DNA from: Megachile rotundata
Lineage: Eukaryota; Arthropoda; Insecta; Hymenoptera; Megachilidae
Assembly: GCF_050947335.1 (NCBI RefSeq)
Contig: NW_027473314.1
Location: 5,084,001 to 5,148,000 of the forward strand
DNA length: 64,000 bases
Direction: 5' to 3'
Shown here piece by piece: positions 1-15,736 of the stretch. The notes beneath the pieces were generated by a model. The model saw nothing but the letters and a program-made list of their open reading frames with translations, was not told where the DNA came from and searched no databases. The position numbers and the translations under genes were made by a program. Every line of letters starts with the position of its first letter. Within the stretch, counting starts at the first letter, position 1.

Positions 1-1008
1 TACAATCACAATCATACAATGACAATCATACAATCAAAATCATACAATCACAATCATACAAACACAATCATACAATCACAGTCATGCAATCACAATCATA
101 CAATCGCAATCATACAATCGCAATATCACAATCACTATCATACAATAACAATCATACAATCACAGTCATACAATCACAATCATACAATCACAATCATACA
201 ATCACAATCATACAATCACAATCATACAAACGCAATCATACAATCACAATCATATAATCACAATCATACAATCACAATCATTCAACCACAAGCATACAAT
301 CACAATCATACAATCACAATCATACAATCACAATCATACAATCTCAATCATGCAATCACAATCATACAATCAAAATCATATAATCACAATCATACAATCA
401 CAATCATACAATCACAATCATACAATCACAATCATACAATCACAATCATACAATCACAATCATACAATCACAATCATACAATCACAATCATACAATTAAA
501 ATCATACAATTAGAATCATACAATCACAATCATACAATGACAATCATACAATCACAATCATACAATCACAATCATACAATCACAATCATACAAATAACAT
601 CATACAAATAAAATCATACAACCACAATCATACAATCACAATCATACAATCACAGTCATACAATCACAGTCATACAATCGCAATCATACAATCGCAATCA
701 TACAATCGCAATGTCACAATCACTATTATACAATCACAATCATACAATCGCAATATTACAATCGCAATCATACAATCGCAAAGTCACAATCACTATCATA
801 CAATCACAATCATACAAACAAAATCATACAATCACAATCATACAATCACAATCATACAATCCCAATCATACAATCCCAATCATTCAACCTCAATCATACA
901 ATCACAATCATACAATCACAATCATATAATCACAATCATACAATCACAATCATACAATCACCATCATACAATCACAATCATACAATCACCATCATACAAT
1001 CACAATCA

Positions 1009-1106
1009 TACAATCATAATCATGTAATCACACTCATTAAATTGCAATCACACAATCGCAATCATACAAACACAATCATAAAATCGCAATCATACAATCG
1101 CAATGT
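1009..1106 (+). repeat. TTAAATTG word, first of 30 copies
   Basis: This seven-unit word is tacaatcataatca, tgtaatcacactca, ttaaattgcaatca, cacaatcgcaatca, tacaaacacaatca, taaaatcgcaatca, tacaatcgcaatgt. The ttaaattg unit begins at 1037, 2591, 6371, 8093, 21953, 22639, 24697, 25803, 27049, 27497, 29401, 30647, 31095, 33265, 34315, 35435, 36681, 38823, 39747, 40867, 42127, 44269, 46733, 47979, 49365, 51829, 53075, 54881, 61195 and 62847. It is absent from 8.1-21.9 kb and 54.9-61.2 kb. Four subtypes (cattaaattgca, ccttaaattgca, atttaaattgcg, cattaaattgcg) tag lineages. It is a landmark, with no evidence of function. Confidence 0.93.
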
Positions 1107-1582
1107 CACAATCACAATCATACAATCACAATCATACAAACGCAATCATACAATCACAATCATATAATCACAATTATACAATCACAATCATACAATCACA
1201 AGCATACAATCACAATCATACAATCACAATCATACAATCACAATCATACAATCTCAATCATGCAATCACAATCATACAATCAAAATCATATAATCACAAT
1301 CATACAATCACAATCATACAATCACAATCATACAATCACAATCATACAATTAAAATCATACAATCACAATCATACAATCACAATCATACAATCACAATCA
1401 TGCAATCACAATCATACAATCACAATCATACAATAAAAGTCATACAATCACAATCATACAATGACAATCATACAATCACAATCATACAAACACAATCATA
1501 CAATCACAGTCATGCAATCACAATCATACAATCGCAATCATACAATCGCAATATCACAATCACTATCATACAATAACAATCA

Positions 1583-1750
1583 TACAATCACGATCATACA
1601 ATCACGATCATACAATCACGATCATACAATCACGATCATACAATCACGATCATACAATCACGATCATACAATTACGATCATACAATCACGATCATACAAT
1701 CACGATCATAGAATCACGATCATACAATCACGATCATACAATCACGATCA
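1583..1750 (+). repeat. 12-unit cacgatca run (CpG and GATC rich)
   Basis: Twelve consecutive units carry G at unit position 10, giving one CpG and one GATC per unit. One unit has attacga and one begins tagaat. The run starts 546 bp after a ttaaattg unit, as do the runs at 6917 and 63393. Confidence 0.95.
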
Positions 1751-1792
1751 TACAATCACAATCATACAATCACAATCATACAATCACAATCA

Positions 1793-1946
1793 TACAAATA
1801 ACATCATACAAATAAAATCATACAACCACAATCATACAATCACAATCATACAATCACAGTCATACAATCACAGTCATACAATCACAATCATACAATCACA
1901 ATCATACAAATAACATCATACAAATAAAATCATACAACCACAATCA
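1793..1946 (+). repeat. Paired CAAATAAC word
   Basis: The triplet tacaaataacatca, tacaaataaaatca, tacaaccacaatca starts at 1793 and again at 1905, 112 bp (8 units) later. Equivalent pairs start at 7127/7239, 21017/21129, 36177/36289, 38053/38165, 43499/43611, 47477/47589 and 52573/52685. Single copies occur elsewhere, for example at 589. A variant reading aacatgata marks 23157, 28015 and 31613. Confidence 0.88.
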
Positions 1947-3906
1947 TACAATCACAATCATACAATCACAACCATACAATCACAATCATACACTCACAAT
2001 CATACAATCACAGTCATACAATCAAAATCATACAATCACAATCATAAAATCACAATCATACAATCACGATCATACAATCACGATCATAAAATCACGATCA
2101 TACAATCACGATCATACAATCACGATCATACAATCACAATCATACAATCACAATCATACAATCGCAATATTACAATCGCAATCATACAATCGCAAAGTCA
2201 CAATCACTATCATACAATCACAATCATACAATCACAATCATACAATCACAATCATACAATCACAATCATACAATCACAATCATATAATCACAATCATACA
2301 AACGCAATCATACAATCACAATCATATAATCACAATCATACAAACGCAATCATACAATCACAAGCATACAATCACAATCATACAATCACAATCATACAAT
2401 CACAATCATACAATCTCAATCATGCAATCACAATCATACAATCAAAATCATATAATCACAATCATACAATCACAATCATACAATCACAATCATACAATGA
2501 CAATCATACAATCACAATCATACAATCACAATCATACAATCACCATCATACAATCACAATCATACAATCATAATCATGTAATCACACTCATTAAATTGCA
2601 ATCACACAATCGCAATCATACAAACAGAAGCATAAAATCGCAATCATACAATCGCAATGTCACAATCACAATCATACAATCACAATCATACAAACGCAAT
2701 CATACAATCGCAAGCATACAATCACAATCATACAATCGCAATATTACAATCGCAATCATACAATCGCAAAGTCACAATCACTATCATACAATCACAATCA
2801 TACAATCACAATCATACAATCACAATCATACAATCACAATCATACAATCGCAATCATACAATCCCAATCATTCAACCTCAATCATAAAATCGCAATCATA
2901 CAATCGCAATGTCGCAATCAGAATCATACAATCACAGTCATACAAACGCAATCATACAATCACAATCATATAATCACAATTATACAATCACAATCATACA
3001 ATCACAAGCATACAATCACAATCATACAATCACAATCATACAATCACAATCATACAATCTCAATCATGCAATCACAATCATACAATCAAAATCATATAAT
3101 CACAATCATACAATCACAATCATACAATCACAATCATACAATCACAATCATACAATCACAATCATACAATAAAAGTCATACAATAAAAGTCATACAAACA
3201 CATTCATACAATGACAATCATACAATCACAATCATACAATCACAATCATACAAACACAATCATACAATCACAGTCATGCAATCACAATCATACAATCGCA
3301 ATCATACAATCGCAATATCACAATCACTATCATACAATCACAATCATACAATCAGAGTCATACCATCACAATCATACAATCACAATCATACAATCACAAT
3401 CATACAATCACAATCATACAATCACCATCATACAATCACAGTCATACAATCACAATCATACAATCGCAATCATACAATCGCAATGTCACAATCACTATCG
3501 TACAATCACAATCATACAATCGCAATCATACAATGACAATCATACAATCACAATCATACAATCACAATCATACAATCACAATCATACAATCACAATCATA
3601 TAATCACAATCATGCAATCACAATCATACAATGACAATCATACAATGACAATCATACAATCACAATCATACAATCACAATCATACAATCACAATCATACA
3701 ATCGCAATATTACAATCGCAATCATACAATCGCAATGTCACAGTCATTATCATACAGTCACTATCATACAATCACAATCTTACAATCCCAATCATTCAAT
3801 CTCAATCATACAATCACAATCATATAATCATAATCATACAATCACAATCATACAATCACCATCATACAATCACCATCATACAATCACCATCATAAAATCA
3901 CAATCA

Positions 3907-4102
3907 CACAATCAAAATCATATAATCACAATCATACAATCTGAATCATGCAATTACAATCATACGATCATAATCATGCAAGAACAATCATACAATCACA
4001 ATCATGGAACTATAATTATACAACCGCAATCATACGATCACAATCATACATTCGCAATCATACAAACACAATCATAAAATCTCAATCATACAATCGCAAT
4101 GT
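3907..4102 (+). repeat. GGAACTATAATTA word, copy 1
   Basis: This is a 14-unit word containing the most diverged units of the window: tacaatctgaatca, tgcaattacaatca, tacgatcataatca, tgcaagaacaatca, then tggaactataatta, which differs from consensus at 6 of 14 bases. It ends in tacattcgcaatca, tacaaacacaatca, taaaatctcaatca, tacaatcgcaatgt. Register is kept throughout. It is a non-coding landmark. Confidence 0.93.
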
Positions 4103-4592
4103 CACAATCACAATCATACAATCACAATCATACAATCACAATCATACAAACGCAATCATACAATCACAATCATATAATCACAATCATACAATCACAATCA
4201 TTCAACCACAAGCATACGATCACAATCATACAATCACAATCATACAATCACAATCATACAATCTCAATCATGCAATCACAATCATACAATCAAAATCATA
4301 CAACCACAATCATACAATCACAATCATACAATCACAATCATACAATCACAATCATATAATCACAATCATGCAATCACAATCATACAATCAACATCATACA
4401 ATCACAATCATACAGTCGCAATCATGCAATCACAATAATACAATCACAATCATACAATTAAAATCATACAATCACAATCATACAATCACAATCATACAAT
4501 CACAATCATACAATCACAATCATACAATCGCAATCATACAATCGCAATGTCACAATCACTATCATACAATCACAATCATACAATCACAATCA

Positions 4593-4620
4593 TACAATCA
4601 CAATCCTACTATCACAATCA
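4593..4620 (+). repeat. CCTACTATC word, first of 7 copies
   Basis: The unit pair tacaatcacaatcc, tactatcacaatca is a rare combination. The second unit starts at 4607, 10263, 10963, 12783, 26545, 30143 and 56239. It links distant parts of the array. Confidence 0.85.
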
Positions 4621-6916
4621 TACAATCACAGTCATACAATCACAATCATACAATCGCAATCATACAATCGCAATGTCACAATCACTATCGTACAATCACA
4701 ATCATACAATCACAATCATACAATCACGATCATACAATCACGATCATAAAATCACGATCATACAATCACGATCATACAATCACGATCATACAATCACAAT
4801 CATACAATCACGATCATACAATCACAATCATACAATCACAATCATACAATCGCAATATTACAATCGCAATCATACAATCACAATCATACAATTAAAATCA
4901 TACAATCACAATCATACAATGGCAATCATACAATCACAATCATACAATCATAATCATACAATCACAATCATACAATCACAATCATACAATCACAATCATA
5001 CAATCACAATCATATAATCACAGTCATACAATCGCAATATTACAATCGCAATCATACAATCACAAACATCCAATTAAAATCATACAATCGCAATCATACA
5101 ATGACAATCATACAATCACAATCATACAATCACAATCATACAATCACAATCATACAATCACAATCATACAATCACAATCATATAATCACAATCATGCAAT
5201 TAAAATCATACAATCACAATCATACAATCACAATCATACAATCACAATCATGCAATCACAATCATACAATCACAATCATACAATCACAATCATACAATAA
5301 AAGTCATACAATCACAATCATACAATGACAATCATACAATCAAAATCATACAATCACAATCATACAAACACAATCATACAATCACAGTCATGCAATCACA
5401 ATCATACAATCGCAATCATACAATCGCAATATCACAATCACTATCATACAATAACAATCATACAATCACAGTCATACAATCACAATCATACAATCACAAT
5501 CATACAATCACAATCATACAATCACAATCATACAATCACAATCATACATACGCAATCATACAATCACAATCATATAATCACAATCATACAATCACAATCA
5601 TTCAACCACAAGCATACAATCACAATCATACAATCACAATCATACAATCACAATCATACAATCTCAATCATGCAATCACAATCATACAATCAAAATCATA
5701 TAATCACAATCATACAATCACAATCATACAATCACAATCATACAATCACAATCATACAATCACAATCATACAATCACAATCATACAATCACAATCATACA
5801 ATCACAATCATACAATTAAAATCATACAATTAGAATCATACAATCACAATCATACAATGACAATCATACAATCACAATCATACAATCACAATCATACAAT
5901 CACAATCATACAAATAACATCATACAAATAAAATCATACAACCACAATCATACAATCACAATCATACAATCACAGTCATACAATCACAGTCATACAATCG
6001 CAATCATACAATCGCAATCATACAATCGCAATCATACAATCGCAATGTCACAATCACTATTATACAATCACAATCATACAATCGCAATATTACAATCGCA
6101 ATCATACAATCGCAAAGTCACAATCACTATCATACAATCACAATCATACAATCAAAATCATACAATCACAATCATACAATCACAATCATACAATCCCAAT
6201 CATACAATCCCAATCATTCAACCTCAATCATACAATCACAATCATACAATCACAATCATATAATCACAATCATACAATCACAATCATACAATCACCATCA
6301 TACAATCACAATCATACAATCACCATCATACAATCACAATCATACAATCATAATCATGTAATCACACTCATTAAATTGCAATCACACAATCGCAATCATA
6401 CAAACACAATCATAAAATCGCAATCATACAATCGCAATGTCACAATCACAATCATACAATCACAATCATACAAACGCAATCATACAATCACAATCATATA
6501 ATCACAATTATACAATCACAATCATACAATCACAAGCATACAATCACAATCATACAATCACAATCATACAATCACAATCATACAATCTCAATCATGCAAT
6601 CACAATCATACAATCAAAATCATATATTCACAATCATACAATCACAATCATACAATCACAATCATACAATCACAATCATACAATTAAAATCATACAATCA
6701 CAATCATACAATCACAATCATACAATCACAATCATGCAATCACAATCATACAATCACAATCATACAATAAAAGTCATACAATCACAATCATACAATGACA
6801 ATCATACAATCACAATCATACAAACACAATCATACAATCACAGTCATGCAATCACAATCATACAATCGCAATCATACAATCGCAATATCACAATCACTAT
6901 CATACAATAACAATCA

Positions 6917-7084
6917 TACAATCACGATCATACAATCACGATCATACAATCACGATCATACAATCACGATCATACAATCACGATCATACAATCACGATCA
7001 TACAATTACGATCATACAATCACGATCATACAATCACGATCATAGAATCACGATCATACAATCACGATCATACAATCACGATCA
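6917..7084 (+). repeat. 12-unit cacgatca run
   Basis: This is the counterpart of the 1583 run at an offset of 5334, with the same attacga and tagaat variants in the same places. Confidence 0.95.
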
Positions 7085-9618
7085 TACAATCACAATCATA
7101 CAATCACAATCATACAATCACAATCATACAAATAACATCATACAAATAAAATCATACAACCACAATCATACAATCACAATCATACAATCACAGTCATACA
7201 ATCACAGTCATACAATCACAATCATACAATCACAATCATACAAATAACATCATACAAATAAAATCATACAACCACAATCATACAATCACAATCATACAAT
7301 CACAGTCACACAATCACAGTCATACAATCACAATCATACAATCGCAATCATACAATCGCAATGTCACACTCACTATCATACAATCACAATCATACAATCA
7401 CAATCATACAATCACAATCATACAATCACAATCATACAATCACAATCATACAATCACAATCATACACTCACAATCATACACTCACAATCATACAATCACA
7501 GTCATACAATCAAAATCATACAATCACAATCATAAAATCACAATCATACAATCACGATCATACAATCACGATCATAAAATCACGATCATACAATCACGAT
7601 CATACAATCACGATCATACAATCACAATCATACAATCACAATCATACAATCGCAATATTACAATCGCAATCATACAATCGCAAAGTCACAATCACTATCA
7701 TACAATCACAATCATACAATCACAATCATACAATCACAATCATACAATCACAATCATACAATCACAATCATATAATCACAATCATACAAACGCAATCATA
7801 CAATCACAATCATATAATCACAATCATACAAACGCAATCATACAATCACAAGCATACAATCACAATCATACAATCACAATCATACAATCACAATCATACA
7901 ATCCCAATCATACAATCTCAATCATGCAATCACAATCATACAATCAAAATCATATAATCACAATCATACAATCACAATCATACAATCACAATCATACAAT
8001 GACAATCATACAATCACAATCATACAATCACAATCATACAATCACCATCATACAATCACAATCATACAATCATAATCATGTAATCACACTCATTAAATTG
8101 CAATCACACAATCGCAATCATACAAACACAAGCATAAAATCGCAATCATACAATCGCAATGTCACAATCACAATCATACAATCACAATCATACAAACGCA
8201 ATCATACAATCGCAAGCATACAATCACAATCATACAATCGCAATATTACAATCGCAATCATACAATCGCAAAGTCACAATCACTATCATACAATCACAAT
8301 CATACAATCACAATCATACAATCACAATCATACAATCACAATCATACAATCACAATCATACAATCCCAATCATTCAACCTCAATCATAAAATCGCAATCA
8401 TACAATCGCAATGTCGCAATCAGAATCATACAATCACAGTCATACAAACGCAATCATACAATCACAATCATATAATCACAATTATACAATCACAATCATA
8501 CAATCACAAGCATACAATCACAATCATACAATCACAATCATACAATCACAATCATACAATCTCAATCATGCAATCACAATCATACAATCAAAATCATATA
8601 ATCACAATCATACAATCACAATCATACAATCACAATCATACAATCACAATCATACAATCACAATCATACAATAAAAGTCATACAATGAAAGTCATACAAA
8701 CACATTCATACAATGACAATCATACAATCACAATCATACAATCACAATCATACAAACACAATCATACAATCACAGTCATGCAATCACAATCATACAATCG
8801 CAATCATACAATCGCAATATCACAATCACTATCATACAATCACAATCATACAATCAGAGTCATACAATCACAATCATACAATCACAATCATACAATCACA
8901 ATCATACAATCACAATCATACAATCACCATCATACAATCACAGTCATACAATCACAATCATACAATCGCAATCATACAATCGCAATGTCACAATCACTAT
9001 CGTACAATCACAATCATACAATCGCAATCATACAATGACAATCATACAATCACAATCATACAATCACAATCATACAATCACAATCATACAATCACAATCA
9101 TATAATCACAATCATGCAATCACAATCATACAATGACAATCATACAATGACAATCATACAATCACAATCATACAATCACAATCATACAATCACAATCATA
9201 CAACCACAATCATACAATCACAATCATACAATCACAGTCATACAATCACAATCACACAATCGCAATCATACAATCGCAATGTCACAATCACTATCGTACA
9301 ATCACAATCATACAATCACAATCATACAATCACGATCATACAATCACGATCATACAATCACGATCATACAATCACGATCATACAATCACAATCATACAAT
9401 CACAATCATACAATCGCAATATTACAATCGCAATCATACAATCGCAATGTCACAGTCATTATCATACAGTCACTATCATACAATCACAATCATACAATCC
9501 CAATCATTCAATCTCAATCATACAATCACAATCATATAATCATAATCATACAATCACAATCATACAATCACCATCATACAATCACCATCATACAATCACC
9601 ATCATAAAATCACAATCA

Positions 9619-9814
9619 CACAACCAAAATCATATAATCACAATCATACAATCTGAATCATGCAATTACAATCATACGATCATAATCATGCAAGAACAAT
9701 CATACAATCACAATCATGGAACTATAATTATACAACCGCAATCATACGATCACAATCATACATTCGCAATCATACAAACACAATCATAAAATCTCAATCA
9801 TACAATCGCAATGT
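9619..9814 (+). repeat. GGAACTATAATTA word, copy 2
   Basis: Same 14 units as at 3907, offset 5712. The first unit reads cacaaccaaaatca here instead of cacaatcaaaatca. Confidence 0.92.
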
Positions 9815-10178
9815 CACAATCACAATCATACAATCACAATCATACAATCACAATCATACAATCACAATCATACAAACGCAATCATACAATCACAATCATA
9901 TAATCACAATCATACAATCACAATCATTCAACCACAAGCATACGATCACAATCATACAATCACAATCATACAATCACAATCATACAATCTCAATCATGCA
10001 ATCACAATCATACAATCAAAATCATACAACCACAATCATACAATCACAATCATACAATCACAATCATACAGTCGCAATCATGCAATCACAATAATACAAT
10101 CACAATCATACAATTAAAATCATACAATCACAATCATACAATCACAATCATACAATCACAATCATACAATCACAATCA

Positions 10179-10878
10179 TACAATCGCAATCATACAATCG
10201 CAATGTCACAATCACTATCATACAATCACAATCATACAATCACAATCATACAATCACAATCCTACTATCACAATCATACAATCACAGTCATACAATCACA
10301 ATCATACAATCGCAATCATACAATCGCAATGTCACAATCACTATCGTACAATCACAATCATACAATCACAATCATACAATCACGATCATACAATCACGAT
10401 CATAAAATCACGATCATACAATCACGATCATACAATCACGATCATACAATCACAATCATACAATCACGATCATACAATCACAATCATACAATCACAATCA
10501 TACAATCGCAATATTACAATCGCAATCATACAATCGCAAAGTCACAATCACTATCATACAATCACAATCATACAATCACAATCATACAATCACAATCATA
10601 CAATCACAATCATATAATCACAATCATACAAACGCAATCATACAATCACAATCATATAATCACAATCATACAAACGCAATCATACAATCACAATCATATA
10701 ATCACAATTATACAATCACAATCATACAATCACAAGCATACAATCACAATCATACAATCGCAATATTACAATCGCAATCATACAATCGCAAAGTCACAAT
10801 CACTATCATACAATCACAATCATACAATCACAATCATACAATCACAATCATACAATCACAATCATACAATCACAATCA
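10179..10878 (+). repeat. 700-bp tandem duplication, left copy
   Basis: This 50-unit segment is followed directly by a second copy, and I see no difference between the two by eye. It holds the CCTACTATC word, a taaaatcacgatca unit within a cacgatca group, and two cgcaatat/cgcaaagt words. The flanks differ: the unit after the right copy is tacaatcccaatca, where the left copy is followed by tacaatcgcaatca. Confidence 0.92.
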
Positions 10879-11578
10879 TACAATCGCAATCATACAATCG
10901 CAATGTCACAATCACTATCATACAATCACAATCATACAATCACAATCATACAATCACAATCCTACTATCACAATCATACAATCACAGTCATACAATCACA
11001 ATCATACAATCGCAATCATACAATCGCAATGTCACAATCACTATCGTACAATCACAATCATACAATCACAATCATACAATCACGATCATACAATCACGAT
11101 CATAAAATCACGATCATACAATCACGATCATACAATCACGATCATACAATCACAATCATACAATCACGATCATACAATCACAATCATACAATCACAATCA
11201 TACAATCGCAATATTACAATCGCAATCATACAATCGCAAAGTCACAATCACTATCATACAATCACAATCATACAATCACAATCATACAATCACAATCATA
11301 CAATCACAATCATATAATCACAATCATACAAACGCAATCATACAATCACAATCATATAATCACAATCATACAAACGCAATCATACAATCACAATCATATA
11401 ATCACAATTATACAATCACAATCATACAATCACAAGCATACAATCACAATCATACAATCGCAATATTACAATCGCAATCATACAATCGCAAAGTCACAAT
11501 CACTATCATACAATCACAATCATACAATCACAATCATACAATCACAATCATACAATCACAATCATACAATCACAATCA
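10879..11578 (+). repeat. 700-bp tandem duplication, right copy
   Basis: This is the second copy of 10179-10878, head to tail. Open frames starting at 10203 and 10903 encode the same residues over this length, which confirms the duplication. They are not genes. Confidence 0.92.
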
Positions 11579-13300
11579 TACAATCCCAATCATACAATCC
11601 CAATCATTCAACCTCAATCATAAAATCGCAATCATACAATCGCAATGTCGCAATCAGAATCATACAATCACAGTCATACAAACGCAATCATACAATCACA
11701 ACCATATAATCACAATTATACAATCACAATCATACAATCACAAGCATACAATCACAATCATACAATCACAATCATACAATCACAATCATACAATCTCAAT
11801 CATGCAATCACAATCATACAATCAAAATCATATAATCACAATCATACAATCACAATCATACAATCACAATCATACAATCACAATCATACAATCACAATCA
11901 TACAATAAAAGTCATACAATAAAAGTCATACAAACACATTCATACAATGACAATCATACAATCACAATCATACAATCACAATCATACAAACACAATCATA
12001 CAATCACAGTCATGCAATCACAATCATACAATCGCAATCATACAATCGCAATATCACAATCACTATCATACAATCACAATCATACAATCAGAGTCATACA
12101 ATCACAATCATACAATCACAATCATACAATCACAATCATACAATCACAATCATACAATCACCATCATACAATCACAGTCATACAATCACAATCATACAAT
12201 CGCAATCATACAATCGCAATGTCACAATCACTATCGTACAATCACAATCATACAATCGCAATCATACAATGACAATCATACAATGACAATCATACAATCA
12301 CAATCATACAATCACAATCATACAATCACAATCATATAATCACAATCATGCAATCACAATCATACAATGACAATCATACTATGACAATCATACAATCACA
12401 ATCATACAATCACAATCATACAATCACAATCATACAATCACAATCATACAATCACAATCATACAATCACAGTCATACAATCACAATCACACAATCGCAAT
12501 CATACAATCGCAATGTCACAATCACTATCGTACAATCACAATCATACAATCACAATCATACAATCACGATCATACAATCACGATCATACAATCACGATCA
12601 TACAATCACGATCATACAATCACAATCATACAATCACAATCATACAATCGCAATATTACAATCGCAATGTCACAGTCATTATCATACAGTCACTATCATA
12701 CAATCACAATCATACAATCACAATCATTCAATCTCAATCATACAATCACAATCATATAATCACAATCATACAATCACAATCCTACTATCACAATCATACA
12801 ATCACAGTCATACAATCACAATCATACAATCGCAATCATACAATCGCAATGTCACAATCACTATCGTACAATCACAATCATACAATCACAATCATACAAT
12901 CACAATCATACAATCACAATCATACAATAACGACCATACAATCACGATCATACAATCACAATCATACAATCGCAATATTACAATCGCAATCATACAATCA
13001 CAATCATACAATTAAAATCATACAATCACAATCATACAATGGCAATCATACAATCACAATCATACAATCATAATCATACAATCACAATCATACAATCACA
13101 ATCATACAATCACAATCATATAATCACAGTCATACAATCGCAATATTACAATCGCAATCATACAATCACAAACATCCAATTAAAATCATACAATCGCAAT
13201 CATACAATGACAATCATACAATCACAATCATGCAATCACAATCATACAATCACAATCATACAATCACAATCATACAATCACAATCATACAATCACAATCA
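11579..13300 (+). repeat. Partial third copy of the first block
   Basis: From about 11.6 to 12.65 kb this repeats 8.4-9.4 kb at offset 3234 (231 units). After about 12.65 kb the order changes, with the CCTACTATC word (12783) and a tacaatggcaatca word (unit start 13035) that also occurs at 45515, 50611, 56491 and 61699. No gene is present. Confidence 0.8.
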
Positions 13301-13692
13301 TACAATCACAGTCATACAATCACAATCACACAATCGCAATCATACAATCGCAATGTCACAATCACTATCGTACAATCACAATCATACAATCACAATCATA
13401 CAATCACGATCATACAATCACGATCATAAAATCACGATCATACAATCACGATCATACAATCACAATCATACAATCCCAATCATACAATCGCAATATTACA
13501 GTCGCAATCATACAATCGCAATGTCACAATCATTATCATACAGTCACAATCATACAATCACAATCATACAATCCCAATCATTCAATCTCAATCATACAAT
13601 CACAATCATATAATCACAATCATACAATCACAATCATACAATCACCATCATACAATCACCATCATACAATCACCATCATACAATCACAATCA

Positions 13693-13888
13693 CACAATCA
13701 AAATCATATAATCACAATCATACAATGTGAATCATGCAATTACAATCATACGATCATAATCATGCAAGAACAATCATACAATCACAATCATGGAACTATA
13801 ATTATACAACCACAATCATACGATCACAATCATACATTCGCAATCATACAAACACAATCATAAAATCTCAATCATACAATCGCAATGT
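13693..13888 (+). repeat. GGAACTATAATTA word, copy 3
   Basis: Same word with one change: tacaatgtgaatca replaces tacaatctgaatca. Confidence 0.92.
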
Positions 13889-15540
13889 CACAATCACAAT
13901 CATACAATCACAATCATACAATCACAATCATACAAACGCAATCATACAATCACAATCATATAATCGCAATCATACAATCACAATCATTCAACCACAAGCA
14001 TATAATCACAATCATACAAACACAATCATACAATCACAATCATACAATAAAAGTCATACAATCACAATCATACAATGACAATCATACAATCAAAATCATA
14101 CAATCACAATCATACAAACACAATCATACAATCACAGGCATGCAATCACAATCATACAATCGCAATCATACAATCGCAATATCACAATCACTATCATACA
14201 ATAACAATCATACAATCACAGTCATACAATCACAATCATACAATCACAATCATACAATCACAATCATACAATCACAGTCATACAATCACAATCACACAAT
14301 CGCAATCATACAATCGCAATGTCACAATCACTATCGTACAATCACCATCATATAATCACAATCATACAATCACGATCATACAATCACGATCATACAATCA
14401 CGATCATACAATCACGATCGTACAATCACAATCATACAATCACAATCATACAATCGCAATATTACAATCGCAATCATACAATCGCAATGTCACAATCATT
14501 ATCATACAGTCACAATCATACAATCACAATCATACAATCCCAATCATTCAATCTCAATCATACAATCACAATCATATAATCACAATCATACAATCACAAT
14601 CATACAATCACCATCATACAATCACCATCATACAATCACCATCATACAATCACCATCATACAATCGCAATCATACAATCGCAATGTCACAATCACTATCG
14701 TACAATCACAATCATACAATCACAATCATACAATCACAATCATACAATCACAATCATACAATCACAATCATACAATCACAATCATACAATCACAATCATA
14801 TAATCACAAACATGCAATTAAAATCATACAATCACAATCATACAATCACAATCATACAATCACAATCATGCAATCACAATCATACAATCACAATCATACA
14901 ATCACAATCATACAATAAAAGTCATACAATCACAATCATACAATGACAATCATACAATCAAAATCATACAATCACAATCATACAAACACAATCATACAAT
15001 CACAGTCATGCAATCACAATCATACAATCGCAATCATACAATCGCAATATCACAATCACTATCATACAATAACAATCATACAATCACAGTCATACAATCA
15101 CAATCATACAATCACAATCATACAATCACAATCATACAATCACAATCATACAATCACAGTCATACAATCACAATCACACAATCGCAATCATACAATCGCA
15201 ATGTCACAATCACTATCGTACAATCGCAATCATACAATCACAATCATACAATCACGATCATACAATCACGATCATACAATCACGATCATACAATCACGAT
15301 CATACAATCACAATCATACAATCACAATCATACAATCGCAATATTACAGTCGCAATCATACAATCGCAATGTCACAATCAATATCATACAGTCACAATCA
15401 TACAATCACAATCATACAATCCCAATCATTCAATCTCAATCATACAATCACAATCATATAATCACAATCATACAATCACAATCATACAATCACCATCATA
15501 CAATCACCATCATACAATCACCATCATACAATCACAATCA

Positions 15541-15736
15541 CACAATCAAAATCATATAATCACAATCATACAATCTGAATCATGCAATTACAATCATACG
15601 ATCATAATCATGCAAGAACAATCATACAATCACAATCATGGAACTATAATTATACAACCACAATCATACGATCACAATCATACATTCGCAATCATACAAA
15701 CACAATCATAAAATCTCAATCATACAATCGCAATGT
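15541..15736 (+). repeat. GGAACTATAATTA word, copy 4
   Basis: Complete 14-unit word, 1848 bp (132 units) after copy 3. Confidence 0.92.

Larger units (their letters stand above)
1..5306 (+). repeat. Higher-order block, first copy (~5.3 kb)
   Basis: This stretch of the array recurs at 5307 onward with the same order of variant words. Matching landmarks are the TTAAATTG units at 1037 and 2591, the 12-unit cacgatca run at 1583 and the GGAACTATAATTA word at 3907. The offset to the second copy rises stepwise (5306, 5320, 5334, 5502, 5712), each a multiple of 14. The copies therefore differ by gained or lost whole units as well as by scattered substitutions. No gene is present. Confidence 0.85.
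5307..10178 (+). repeat. Higher-order block, second copy
   Basis: This block repeats 1-4.6 kb in order: TTAAATTG units at 6371 and 8093, a 12-unit cacgatca run at 6917 and the GGAACTATAATTA word at 9619. One extra plain unit precedes the unit at 5545, which also reads tacatacg where the first copy at 225 reads tacaaacg. Another 12 units are gained between the equivalents of 2.0 and 2.4 kb. No gene is present. Confidence 0.85.

Noticed and set aside
3907..4102. Unique sequence or degenerate mobile element at the GGAACTATAATTA word
   Set aside because: It still divides into 14-bp units in register, each alignable to the consensus, with no terminal repeats or coding content.
10203..11105. Two long overlapping open frames (10203-11105 and 10903-11709) that look like paralogous repeat proteins
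   Set aside because: They are two copies of the 700-bp non-coding duplication.
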